Shown here: positions 12,670 to 25,300 of the stretch, piece by piece
How the letters are laid out: every line of letters starts with the position of its first letter
Position numbering within the stretch: position 1 is the stretch's first letter
Origin: Terebella lapidaria
Taxonomy: Eukaryota > Annelida > Polychaeta > Terebellida > Terebellidae
Assembly: GCA_949152475.1 (NCBI GenBank)
Contig: OX424555.1
Coordinates: forward strand, 59,687,977 to 59,751,976
DNA: 64,000 nucleotides
Direction: 5' to 3'
The notes under the pieces: generated by a model
What the model was told of the DNA's origin: nothing
Databases searched by the model: none
What the model saw: the letters and a program-made list of their open reading frames with translations, nothing else
Program-made: the position numbers and the translations under genes

Positions 12670-12841
12670 CGTGTATGTCTTGGACAGCGCTGTGGTGATG
12701 AACGGTGTAGTGACCACTAATGACTAACAGTGCACCACAAAAGAAGATACAAGCGTGTATCAATAGCTTCCTCTTAGTCACCCGGGTAGACCTCATATTC
12801 ACGCGAACCTGTGGACGAGATGTTGTCTGTTTTAGCCTCAT
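12670..12841 (-). CDS. Putative first exon of a type II membrane protein
   Basis: The ATG at 12,841 begins MRLKQTTSRPQVRVNMRSTR, a basic tail, followed by KLLIHACIFFCGALLVISGH, a clear ~20-residue membrane segment, then a short polar stretch up to a donor (CACG followed by GTACGT). A basic cytosolic tail plus a single anchor 25-30 residues in is the usual N-terminus of Golgi glycosyltransferases and sulfotransferases, but nothing enzymatic lies in this exon, so the class is inference. The exon sits between two family C elements and runs convergently with the plus-strand terminal exon. Confidence 0.4.
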
Positions 12842-12959
12842 TTACATTATCCGCATCAATCAAGGGACAAGCAACACCATAATTAGATAGATTATATTAA
12901 ACATATATTGCATGTACATGTAGAATGAAACCAGACTGCAGTGAGTCACATTTCCATTC

Positions 12960-15058
12960 ATTACCCTCGCCCCGATAGGGGCAGAGGGTAATGTAATTGG
13001 GTCTGTGCGTTTGTATGTCTGTTTGTTTGTTTGTCTGTCTGTCTGTCTGTCCGCGCGCATAACTCGAAAACAAATGGTCCGATCTACCTAAAATTCATAG
13101 GAATGAAGCAGTATCACCGTGGCTCGGTCCTCCTCATTTTTTGTCAGAATCGAATAAAAAGTATTGCCATGGCAACGAAAAATGTGAAAATCACATATTT
13201 GGCTATAACTCTAGTTCTAATCAGTATTGATTTTTCAAACTAATTTTGTAGTTTTCTCTGGCCAATTCCCGATCCTATGGTGTACGACCGATGGTCGCAC
13301 GACGAAAAGTCTCCATAATCGCCCGATGTCGAAAAATTGGGGGTCACGATTTCGGTTATTTTTGGCCAGCGACGTTTCAGTGCAAATTTCTGTGCTCATA
13401 ACTCAAAGGCAAACGGTCCGATCGATTTGAAATTTATAGGGCTGGAGTGCTATGATAGTGGCTCAATCCATTTCAAATTTTGCCAAAATCGGGTGAAAAC
13501 GGTTGCCATGGCAACGGAAAAAAGAAAATCACATAATTGGCTCTAACTCCGGTTCTCCTTGATATTAATGTATCCAACTATTTTTGTATTTTTCTTTGGT
13601 CAATTCCCGATCGTTTGGTGTACGATTGATGGTCGCACGACGAAAAGTCTCCATAATCGCCCGATGTCGAAAAATTGGGGGTCACGAATTCGGTTATTTT
13701 TGGCCAGCGACATTTCAGTGCAAATGTCTGCGCTCATAACTCGAAGACACACGGTCCGATCGATTTGAAATTTACAAGGCTGGAGTGTTATGGTAGTAGC
13801 TCAGTCCCTGTCAAATGTTGCCAAAATCGGGTGAAAACGGTTGCCATGGCAACGGAAAAAATAAAATCACATAATTGGCTCTAACTCCGGTTCTACTTGA
13901 TATTAATTTTTCCAACTATTTTTGTATTTTTCTTTGGCCAATTCCCGATCGTGTGGTCTACGATTGATGGTCGTACGACGAAAAGTCTCCATTATCGCCC
14001 AATGTCGAAAAACTGGGGGTCACGATTTCGGTTATTTTTGGCCAGCGACGTTTCAGTGCAAATGTCTGCGCTCATAACTCAAAGGCAAACGGTCCGTTCG
14101 ATTTGAAATTTATAAGGCTGGAGTGCTATGGTAGTGGCCCAGTCCCTTTCAAATTTTGCCAAAATCGGGTGAAAACGGTTGCCATGGAAACGGAGAAAAG
14201 AAAATCACATAATTGGCTATAACTCCGGTTCTAATCAATATTACATTTTCAACCTATTTTTGTATTTTTCTTTGGCCAATTCCCAATCGTATGGCGTACA
14301 ACCGATGGTCTTAAGACAAAAACTCTCAATTATCGCCTCAGGTCGAAAATTATTTGGGGTCACGATTCTATGACTTGTGAGTGTTCTGAGATTCGAGACC
14401 ATATTGTGAAGCCAGTTATCAATCTATTTAAACCGTTTTCGTTCATAAAATGTGCCTTGATAATATAAACATTACGGTGAAATTTTACAGTTTAATATTG
14501 AACTATGAGGCCAAGGTCACAGTAGAGGTCAAAATCGAAAAGTTGCAATAACTCCGTTTATATACATGATTAATTTTCCCTAATATTTTTGTATTTTTCT
14601 GTGATCAATTCTCCATCATTTGCTATATGACCAATGGTCGTACGATCAAAATTCCCCATTATCGCCCAAGGTCGAGAATGTAAGGGTCATCAGCTGAAAT
14701 TACCGATTCATAATATTACAAGTAGTAATAATTCAGAAACCACTGAAGATATTCAATAGAATATTTTACGCAATATAAATCTGAGTGAGTCTGCAAAGTT
14801 TGGAAAGTTAGTGTCAAGAATTCATTCTGTGGTCGAGAATGTGGTCAAAATAGAGAAATCGCAGGAACTCTACTTTTATCAATGATTAATTCTCCCATGA
14901 TTTTTCTATGGCTAATTACCGACCATTTGATATATGACCAATTGTCGTATGACCATAATCCCTGATTATCGCCCACATTGAAAATACAAAGGTTATTAGC
15001 TTTAATTTTAGTGACTAAATCTGAAGGGCGAGGGTCTGCAATCTCTGATTGTCTCGTT
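12960..15058 (+). mobile_element. Helentron-like non-autonomous element, family C (copy 2, complete)
   Basis: Opens with a 33-nt hairpin (12,960-12,992: ATTACCCTCGCCCC, loop GATA, GGGGCAGAGGGTAAT, one bulged A), then GTTT/GTCT repeats, then about four tandem ~338-bp units with one RFX-like site each, then a diverged tail. The 3' end has GGGCGAGGGT (15,026-15,035), the inverted copy of ACCCTCGCCC in the 5' hairpin, followed by the small hairpin CAATC-TCT-GATTG (15,039-15,051). No coding capacity. This is the complete reference for family C in the window. Confidence 0.75.
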
Positions 15059-18000
15059 TAGTTCTTGATTACAAGTTGTTTGAAATTGGTTTTATTTATT
15101 GATTTATAGGCACACACACTTATCCAACTGGTGAATTGATCCATTTGCTTTTTTTTTTAATTAGTTACAGTATGAAAATGTTGCCTGATATAATTGACAT
15201 TAAAAAATGCCAGCATTTGTACATAAACATGATAATCCATGCTAGAGTTGTCATTCATGCTATCAGGCTGTTCCTCAATAAATATATTCAAATCATACAG
15301 TACCGATATATTAGTTATTAGGTGTCTGACCATGGTAATTTTTTCTGACCATGATTTATTTTTCCTCAGTATACAATTCTCATATGGGAACATATGAATA
15401 CTGTTTTTACATTATATAGGAAGATATTGAATCATTAGATATATTTTTGGGGTTGGATGTTTCGCAATACTTTCAATTCATTTTGGCCATACACAAAAAA
15501 GAAAATTAAACCATGTCACCATGGTCACTGGCCATCATAACATAAGGAATTTCCTGAAGGAACACCAGGACTGGGCCACCATGAAACCCTGCCACAAATG
15601 TACACTGAATATGCATGGAAATACATGTACAAGCAAAATACTAGAGTCAATTTACCCAAGTATGCCAAAAAAATATTGTGTTCAAATTTGCCTGTGTACA
15701 ACATTTAACGCTATTGCTGGAGGCACAGTAACCATTGTAACCCTGGTCCAAACATGATGTTGTCAGGCAAGACATGTCAATACAAACTTTTCACATGATA
15801 TGTAAACCAGATGCTAATTTTCACATCTCAGTATTCAAGCCACATTATATGTACCGTATTGATCCTAATAGTGGCACATGCCCTAATAGTAGACCGGCCG
15901 CCTCTTTTCCCTCAAATGATTTTCGTAACCTTGTAATTCACTTCATATCTTTCTAATAAGATATTGAAGTGTTTTAATTCACATATTTATGTTATTTGAA
16001 TCGAAATAAAGGAGATTGAAGACTATAGGTATATTATTCAGTGATTTTTCTTCCTTTTGACCTCAAGTTCCACCTCCTGCTGATGCAGGACGTTTTGCAT
16101 TGGCTCGCCGTGATACTATTAGGACCAATATGGTATACATGTAAGTTTGTACTCACAGTACATCTGCAGCACAGAGTAGGCCTTTTGGCAGCTATCATCT
16201 TGCACGTTTGTCCAAGTTTGGTAGATACACAATCAATTTTTCTCGGTTGCTTATCCAGCTAGCATGGCTGGTGAGTTTATCCATCTGGGAGATCCACAAA
16301 CAGCCAAATCACATCAAAATGATTCGCTATTATCCACAACACGGGTAAACACATAGCAAGACATCCAGTATATCCATTTTGTCAATGTGATCGCATGTGT
16401 TCGAATGGCATGATGCACGATCCAGGTTTTGGAGATGTGGGTGAGGTTCATTCTTCATGGTGGGGGAAGGGGGGGGGGGGGGGCTGAACGGTGCCCCACC
16501 CCTAATTCTGAAGTGCTCGAGACCTGCAAATAAAAATGAAAAGAGAACCTTGTAAATTGTAACTTATTCTAAAGTAAACATTAGGTGTATAAGATAGACT
16601 GTGAGAGTATTTAGACCTGCAACCTCTGGAACACCAGCGGGATGTTGACACACAATTTATGTAGTGGCGGAACGAGTGACATAGGAACCAACACTCGTGT
16701 CATGTGGGAATCGAACTGAACAGGTACTCGAGGACATTTCCATTACTTATGTTACTTGTAAGTATAATTTTAAGATAATTTTTGTAGTTTTTCATACTGG
16801 TACCAATTGTAGGCCTGTCATATTGATTACAAAAAATGGAAAGTACAGTTAATTTCAACAGCATTTTTCAATGAATCGATGAAGCTGTCATAGTTTTTTT
16901 TTTGCATCAATATTCATGATATTTCGTGGCAAAATGAAGGCCAATTTTATGCCTATAATGAATACTCTAGTGAAATAGGAACCGAGCAATAGCAATTTTG
17001 GATGCATCAACAAGTGATCGCCTACTTTCTGGCAATCAATTTAAGACATACCCATATACTGTACGGTACCAGCAATTTAAAATAATATCATGTTCATCAT
17101 TGAGTACCTGTGTGCTTCTGTGTAAACATCCCGCATGTCCTAATTAATGTAAAAAAACACTGTTTGTTGGTCTGTTGGTATGAAAACACTCACCTGTGAC
17201 AGTGTGTGTGACACCGTGTGCATGTCCTTGACGCTTGACAAGTTGACAGACCAAATTCTGCCATTGCGTGGCATCGGCCCTTCCAATGTGCCGAACATGG
17301 CAAATGATAGGGTTAACCACACACGAGACTTGCATGCGGGTGTTGTTTACATGTTGATCAGCTGTTGTTGCACATGTGGTCGCATGTCATTTTTTGTTGA
17401 CAAATGCCTACTTCCGACCGGTGCTGAATCGGATCGAAGGGCAAAGCACATGTTGGCCTGAGCTAATTCCGATACATTGCGCACGAGATATATCTAACAG
17501 CAGACGTTGACAGTTGTTGGATCATTGTAATTCATTGATGTATAACATTCGTGTATATAAATAAGTCCTTTTGGACTGGGTAAAGTCTTTCGATTGACGA
17601 TAGTGCGCCAAACTTTCCCGTTGTTTTCAAGATTCCTGGAACCATGCAGTGCGCCATCTGGCGAATACAAACTTTACCGGAACTCCCGGGGCATTCCTAG
17701 CGCAAAACACAAAATTGTTAAATGTGCGACAGCAATGCAAATAGTCCCAGATTCTTCACTGTTTTGGCAGTGGAAGAATGTTATTTATTGGCGTTGTACC
17801 GGAATTTACTTAGAGCATCTCCAGTACAACTGGAAAAGTCGATTATTTTGCTGTTACCAAGAGACTGCGCCTGAAAGTATAATCAGGCATCGATCAGCTG
17901 ATCGGATGTGTAATGATACAATGACGTATCATCTTGATCACGTGATTTAGGAATATAAACATGGATTTTGCAAAAACTGCCTTGAATTGGATTATGTTTT

Positions 18001-18951
18001 TAGAACAAAATAACGGACCAGCAGTTGTAATGGATATGTACAGATGAAGAATACATCCCCAGGATGAATAGTAAGTGCCACAAACTATGCATTATCGCCT
18101 ATTTCAACCCAGATTTGTTAATGCAATATTGCCCCTAAAACGTGGTGAAAATGAAAAATGGCGGTATTTTCGAAAATGCATTGACGTACCTATTACGAAA
18201 TTAAAAAATGTGAGGCTCGGCTCGAATATTACACAAAGTGACTTTTCTAAATACTGAGGTGCTTAGGGACTTGTCTTCACTCAGTTCGAGAACGGTTGCG
18301 CGTACTCTTTGGTTTTGATCCGGATGGATCCAGACCCACATAGGTTACCAACATAATTTTTAAATGTTGATAATGCGTTAATCTGCTAGCACCAAAAAAA
18401 TTTCGGACCTAGTATTGCTCGATAATTTATAACAAATGACTCTCTTTTGGTGCGGTTCTGCCCTTAGCAAATAATGGCTTCCAAGATGGAGGGTCTCACT
18501 GCATCTTAAAATAAATCATTGTTATGATACTAACATATAGTAAGTAGTTTTCAAACCTACCAATACGGTATGTGGTCATACTCCATCGATTCCCTGCATT
18601 TCCATTCCCTGTAATTCAGTAATCATAAATTATTCAATGAAGGTCAGCTCTGAAATTAAATGTATCTCTTCAAAATGACCCGCAATGTAATTAATTCATA
18701 TAGTATTTTAGGTGACATACATATATCATCTCGAAAATATTGCCCAGTTGTGATTCAACTTATAAGAGCCAAATATAGACAACACAAGACAAATTCAGTA
18801 GACCACGTAAGCAGGGAATATGCATATACACGTACTTATGCCGATGAAATTTGAAAGTAACTTTGTCCTTTTTCGTTCCAAGGGGGAGTGAAAACATGCA
18901 TGGGCCACGGGACCCATTGAATTGAAATTAGGAATGCATTAGTTAACTTAC
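15059..18951. other. Long interval with only weak coding hints
   Basis: Mostly AT-rich DNA without repeats I can name. Two weak hints: a small segment at 16,068-16,132 (plus) that reads PPPADAGRFALARRDTIRT between an acceptor-like CTCAAG and a donor GTATAC, and a minus-strand frame near 17,322-17,193 beginning MWLTLSFAMFGTLEG and ending at CAG followed by GTGAGT. A poly-G run lies at about 16,468-16,484. None is strong enough for its own gene call. Confidence 0.35.
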
Positions 18952-19298
18952 CTTACTATGGCCTGTCTGGTCGGCTCCAAAAACTGCGCGAAGAGTATCC
19001 GAAATATCTGTGTTACTGCTTTCTGAAACTTCTTCGCAAATCTGATCCAAGTCACTGTCCTTTATTTGGTTGAGAAATTGGCTGAACTCTTGACTTTGTT
19101 CATCACACAATTCCAAGTCATATCTCTCTAACTTATGTAGTAGATCTCTCTAACTTATGTAGTAGATTTTCAAATTTATCTTTACTTTCTCCGCTCGCAA
19201 ATTATGAAAGCGTCTTTTCTTGCTTGCAGGACTCAGCAGTGAAACTGAATAATGCGAGTCCGACTGCACACGACGTTTCCTTGTGGTCACGATATCAG
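18952..19298 (-). pseudogene. Exon of unknown nuclear-type protein, frameshifted by a 22-bp duplication
   Basis: On the minus strand, the frame after an acceptor-like TTTCAAG reads a basic stretch (RKRRVQSDSHYS, SPASKKRRF). A second frame then reads LELCDEQSQEFSQFLNQI, DSDLDQICEEVSESS and TLRAVFGADQTG, up to a donor (AAG followed by GTAAG at 18,951). Between the two lies a perfect tandem duplication of 22 bp (TCTCTCTAACTTATGTAGTAGA), not a multiple of three, which breaks the frame. The acidic 'L-E-L-C-D' segment resembles uncharacterised invertebrate proteins often found beside transposon-like genes. Function unknown. Confidence 0.45.
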
Positions 19299-19374
19299 CT
19301 TGAAATTTCTTTGATTCAATTACCTGATTACATCACCTCTCAATTTTGAATCCAGTAATATGGAATACTATAAT

Positions 19375-22354
19375 GGGCCCATGACATTGCGACTGGGTCC
19401 GATTCAGATTCTGAAACACTTACCAGAGCCTGCACTGCAGACTCCTAATATATTCAATGAAATTTGGGTTGGTGGCGCCTTTCCTGCTTGTTGGAGACAG
19501 GCTACAAGCATTCCGGTTGAATAAGCCTGGGAAGGATCCAAGCAACCCAACGAATTATCGTCCTATTGCTTTGACCGGCTGTGTTTGCAAAAGATGTGGA
19601 ATCAATACCCAGTATTAAGTATTCCGAGCAAAGAAAACAGGGTCCGTTATCCAATCTCATAGTCCGGGGGCAGAAAGTCATATCAGGCATACGAAGTGAG
19701 AGAAAACATGACAGGGATGACAGGGAAACTCATGAACCCCCGTAAATGGCCATTAGGAGGTGAAATCAGGTATTCCGGAAAGAGTGAGCATTTCCTGCCC
19801 CACTAGTGGCACCCGTCATGAATTCCCCAAAATTAACATGAAAATATATCTAGTTGCATGGCAGACATGGATTTGCTGTATTTATCAACCAGATCATGAT
19901 GACGTCCATATAATTTCTTAAACGCAGCTATAAGTCTTGGTAAAACATATCATTGTCGTAGCAGTTTAGAGACTAGCTGGGCACTTCGATAGACAAAGTC
20001 ATCATATTTGCAACTAGCTCTGGAATAGCGTATAAGTTGAGAAACAAACACACCATATGCCGGTGACATAGGAATGTTGCTGCTTAGAAAAGGGAAATTG
20101 ACTATGGAAAAATTGAAATCATCACGTTTGTCATATAATCTAGTTGACAGGTTAGAATCATTATCAATCTCCAACCTCAGGTCTAGATAGTTGGAAAATT
20201 AGCGGATTCTGTAGTATCCTTAATTTCAAGTTCCTTAGGATATATGACATCCAAACAATCACCAAACTTGGGATTATTTAGCGACTATACATCATCTATG
20301 TATCAGAAAGTGAAATTAAAATTACATGTTAGTTTCTTAGAACCTCCTCTTTGTAAATGTTGGATAAAATCTGATTCATATGAGTATAAAAACAGGTCTG
20401 CCAATAATGGTGCACAGTTTGTACCCATGGGAATACCAATAGTTTGTTGAAATATTCGACCACCAAATTCCACAAAAATATTATCAATCAGAAAATTAAC
20501 CATATTTACCACATCTTTTTCAGTATATTTGAATGGGGCATCAGAGTCGCCTTTAACAAAATAAGCGGTATTATATTTAACTACAATATAGTGGTACCGA
20601 CGTTGTCCCTTTTTAGAGAAAAATGAATTATTGATTAGTTTTTTGAGCTGAGACTTCAGTTCAGAATGAGGTATAGTTGAGTACAAAGTGGAGAAATCAA
20701 ATGTTTTGATATACGTTACTTTTGAGAGTGTGTGAGCATGTAGATATTCCAATAAAGATTTGGAATTTTTTAATATCCACATTTGGTTTATACCACTTCT
20801 AGAATAGATGGTTTCAGAGTACTTTTGGAGACCCTGTTGAATTTTAGACAATATAATAGTTAATATTTTAGAAAGGGCATTGGTAGAACATGGTGCTGAA
20901 CCTGAAATATATCTTTGTTTGTGTGGATTTTTGTGCAAAACTATGGAAAGAATGGTCCATACTAGATTAGTATTTTATCTAGAATCTAATAAAGTTATCG
21001 CTCCGTATCAGAGCGGTTTCTAGAAGAATAGATCAACTACTGATCAGTTTATTCGACTGCAAACTCCTGTACGGGAATCGTTTATCAATCGTCAGTACAT
21101 GGTGGCATTTTTTTTTTTGGATTTGGAGAAGGCATATGACAGAAGGCGTATCCTGACGGACCTCCATGAGACAGGACTTGGGCAGACCGAAACGGTTTTC
21201 GCTTTCCCAAAATGAACACTGTCTGCATGCATTTCTGCAATTTGCGCAAGTTGCACCCAGAACCAGAATTGAAGTTAAATGGCACAGTCACTCCCTGGGT
21301 GGAACAGTTCAAGATTTTGGGAATATTCTTTGATAGGAAACTATCATTTATACCCCACATCAAGTACATCAAAACAAAGTGTCACAAGGCTCTAAACCTT
21401 CTCAGGGTAGTATCACATATGGATAGGGGAGCTGATCGTGACGTACTGCTCCGTTTATACTGAGCACTTATCCGGGCAAAGCTCGATTATAGTTCGATAG
21501 TTTATGGCTCAGTCTGACCCTCCTACATAAAGGCTTTGGATACTATCCATAACCAGGGGTTGCGTTTGTGTCTCGGTGCATTCAGAACCTCTCCCATGGA
21601 GAGTCTGTATGTTGAGGCCAACGAACCCTCCCTTTATCGTAGGAGGGAAAAACTCTCTTTTCAGTATACCATCAAGCTGAAGTCTTTACCGAACAATCCA
21701 GCCCATAATGTTGTTTTTAAAGCTAAATGTGTTCGTCTGTTTGAATCCAGGCCAAATGCGATACCAACCTTCGGTATTCACATGAAACATCTATTGGCGG
21801 ATTTAAACATTGAATTGAACATAAATTTCAAAATTTCCAACTCGGGAATCGAAAACACCCATAACTGACTTTTCTCTCGGGATTGGGAAAAAATCCACCA
21901 TCAGCCCTTTGGATTTTCACAGTAGTTTTAATGATGTTCAGTTTAATTATTCAAATTGTAGGTTTATGTATACTGATGGTTCTAAGGATGGTAATAAAGT
22001 AGGCTGTGCCGCTGTCACCTCAGGGAGAACATACAAATAACGTATCCCTGATGTGTGTTCAGAGTACACAGCTGAACTGAAAGAAACACTATTAGCACTA
22101 CCCCATATCTGCCAGTCTGGAGAACTGGGTGTTGTCATTTGTTCAGAATCTCTATCAGCCCTTCAGGCTATAGAGACTCGTAATATTGACCATCCTCTAC
22201 TTTTGGGTATTTCGAGGAGGAGGTCCCTGTGTGTGTGCCCTGTCGAGAGTGGCTGACTGTTGAACATGTCCTGGTACATTGTCAAGATTTGGCTGACACT
22301 CGTCGGATGTTCTACGAATGTCAGTCCATCTACGAAGTTTTCAAAGATTTTAAT
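19375..22354 (+). mobile_element. I/Nimb-like LINE (copy 3), long but decayed and interrupted
   Basis: Contains reverse-transcriptase motifs PSNPTNYRPIALTGCVCK, then, after a Penelope insertion, TMERMVHTRLVFYLESN, a DLEKAYD catalytic block, and HIKYIKTKCHKALNLLR. RNase H remnants and the CVPCREWLTVEHVLVHC knuckle follow. Many stops and frameshifts. The 3' end is replaced at 22,355 by the R360 array, so its UTR and tail are missing. The family encodes RT, RNase H and an N-terminal endonuclease not seen here. Confidence 0.8.
19593..20933 (-). mobile_element. Penelope-like element, 5'-truncated, with 7-bp target duplication
   Basis: The minus strand encodes Penelope-type RT: YISGSAPCSTNALSKILT, FDFSTLYSTIPHSELK, FQQTIGIPMGTNCAPLLADL, then YIDDV, and the C-terminal phrase SPAYGVFVSQLIRYSRASC. 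A frameshift precedes YIDDV and a TAG follows it, so the copy is dead. No GIY-YIG endonuclease is visible before the 3' end. TGCAAAA flanks both sides (19,586-19,592 and 20,934-20,940), and the LINE RT reading resumes across the joint (CVCK then TMERM), which proves insertion into the LINE. Confidence 0.85.
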
Positions 22355-25300
22355 GTAAGTATCAATCTATTACCACCAAAACAGCCAAATTTTGATGATT
22401 CCAATAACAAACATAAAATACAACATTTTGCAATAGAAACAAAGCCCGACCAAATACTTTATCAAATGACAAACTGGCGTCATCAGGGACAGACAGTGTG
22501 GTAAATGTAGTTGTTTCTGCTGTGCACCTGATGGAATTAGTATACAACTGCCCAACAACCTATGAAAAAAGTTTACAAATCCGAAACAAACACCATGGAA
22601 TATGACAAGTACATAAGTACCCAATCACAAGCCAAAAGGCTACTGAGTTGATGGTATATTCGGGGACAGAATTAACGTCCACCAGCAGTGACACCTGCTC
22701 AGTGGTATGAATGTAAGTATAAATCTATTACCACCAAAACAGCCAAATTTTGATGATTCCAATAACAAACATAAAATTCAACATTTTGCAATAGAAACAA
22801 AGCCCGACCAAATACTTTATCAAATGACACACTGGCGTCATCAGGGGCAGACTGTGTGGTAAATGTAGTTGTGTCTACTGTACACCTGATGAAATTAGTA
22901 TACAACTGCCCAACAACCTATGAAAATAATTTACAAATCCGAAACAAACCCCATGGAATAGATATATGACAAGTACATAAGTACCCAATCACAAGCCAAA
23001 AGGCTACTGAGTTGATGGTATATTCGGGGACAGAATTAACGTCCACCAGCAGTGACACCTGCTCAGTGGTATGAATGTAAGTATAAATCTATTACCACCA
23101 AAACAGCCAAATTTTGATGATTCCAATAACAAACATAAAATTCAACATTTTGCAATAGAAACAAAGCCCGACCAAATACTTTATCAAATGACACACTGGC
23201 GTCATCAGGGGCAGACTGTGTGGTAAATGTAGTTGTGTCTACTGTACACCTGATGAAATTAGTATACAACTGCCCAACAACCTATGAAAATAATTTACAA
23301 ATCCGAAACAAACCCCATGGAATAGATATATGACAAGTACATAAGTACCTAATCACAAGCCAAAAGGCTACCGAGTTGATGGTATCCTCTGGGACAGAAT
23401 TAACGTCTACCAGCAGTGACACCGGCTCAGTGGTATGAGTGTAATTTTCAATCTATTACCACCAAAACAGTCGAATTTTTATGATTCCAATAACAAACAT
23501 AAAATACAATAGAAGCAAAACCCGGCCAAATACTTTATCAAATCACACACTGGCGTCACCAGGGGCAGACAGTGTGGTAAATGTAGTTGTTTCTACTGTA
23601 CACCTGATGGAATTAGTATACAACTGCCCCCTATGAAAATAATTTACAAATCCGAAACAAACCCCCATGGAATAGATATATGACAAGTACACAAGTACCT
23701 AATCACAAGCCAAAAGGCTACTGAGTTGATGGTATCCTCGGGGACAGAGTTAACGTCCACCAGCAGTGACACCGACTCAGTGTTTTGAATGTAAGTATCA
23801 ATCTATTACCACCAAAACAGCCAAATTTTGATGATTCCAATAACAAACATAAAATACAACATTTTGCAATAGAAACAAAGCCCGACCAAATACTTTATCA
23901 AATGACACACTGGCGTCATCATGGGCAGATAGTGTGGTAAATGTAGTCGTTTCTACTGCACACCTGATGGAATTAGTGTACAACTGCCCAACAACCTATG
24001 AAAATAATTTACAAGTCCGAAACAAACGCCATGGAATAGATATATGACAAGCACATAAGTCCCTAATCACAAGCCAAAAGGCTACTGAGTTGATGGTCTA
24101 TCAACTTGTCAAATGTAAGTATCAATCTATTACCATCAAAACAGCCAAATTTTGATGATTCCAAACACAAACATAAAATACAACATTTTGCAATAGAAAC
24201 AAAGCCCGACCAAATACTTTATCAAATGACACACTGGTGTCATCATGGGCAGACAGTGTGGTAAATGTAGTTGTTTCTACTGTACACCTGATGGAATTAA
24301 AGTCGGCGCATAATTTATTGGCGCGAACCTATCTCGTCATATATCGGAACATACTGACTTGTTTTATTTGAAACTTGTATAAAGTGAAAACGGCACCGTG
24401 ACCATTGTGGAACAATGGCTGTTTTTCTGCCGTGTGCGTTTCTCTTGGGTATATCTAGGAAAATATATATCCTTATGGGGTTTTAACATGGGAATTATAG
24501 CTTGCCATTTTGATGCTGTATGGGATTGAGACAAATCAATGGAATAGCCGATTTGAATAGGGGCCTTCTCAAAGAAAATGTAATGATAAAAATTAATTCT
24601 ATTATTCGTGCTTGAATATATTTCACATTACAGAAATCACAATCACACAATATCCACGGTAATTCTTCAGTCCGAATCTGAACTGCTGGATTCACCCAGA
24701 TGTACACACGATGTATGACGAACCGGTCAATGTGGATCTCGTCGATGACTTTGAACGACAACTTCCATGTTACGCGCATATATATTATACATGTATGTAT
24801 ACATGTGTTATAGGTTATGAGTATTTTGGCTCATCTGTTTAGGAATATAGGCTTATGCGCTGTACGTTGAAAATACATTATCAGGAACAAAATTTTGCTT
24901 GAGTTATCAACAGCGCAATCAAGCACAAACATTTTGTATTTTTTTCTGAAATATGTTCCATGGCTTCTTTGAGACAGTCCCTTAATTAGAACTGAGCTGA
25001 GCTCAGAGAATTTTAATTGAACTCAAAGGCCAGAGCAACGTGAGCACAGCCGGGCACGATACAAAGCTGGTCAAAAATTAGACATCCCAAATCCCCAATT
25101 CATATTGACGAAAACTGAATATGTTCGTCTGTTTAGCGAGATAACAATGTACTGTAATCAAATATATAATTTTTGTCCTGTTCGACCTGATTTCACACCC
25201 AAATATAAACCAACATTCTCAGCCTTTCCAGGATCTCAAAATATGACCATTGACCACTATCGGTTTTTGAACAGGATAAATCATCACATGTTACTTTTTA

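Noticed and set aside
11743..14106. A family of near-identical 69-codon genes
   Set aside because: They recur with the ~338-bp unit of family C, have no start-site context or domain, and all frames of the repeat behave alike. Repeat-borne open frames.
17594..17950. 118-codon plus-strand protein
   Set aside because: No domain, biased composition or splice support; open by chance.
22699..23983. Repeated 61-68-codon minus-strand genes
   Set aside because: Copies of the R360 unit; no domain, no splice or promoter signals, and the frames vary with small indels.
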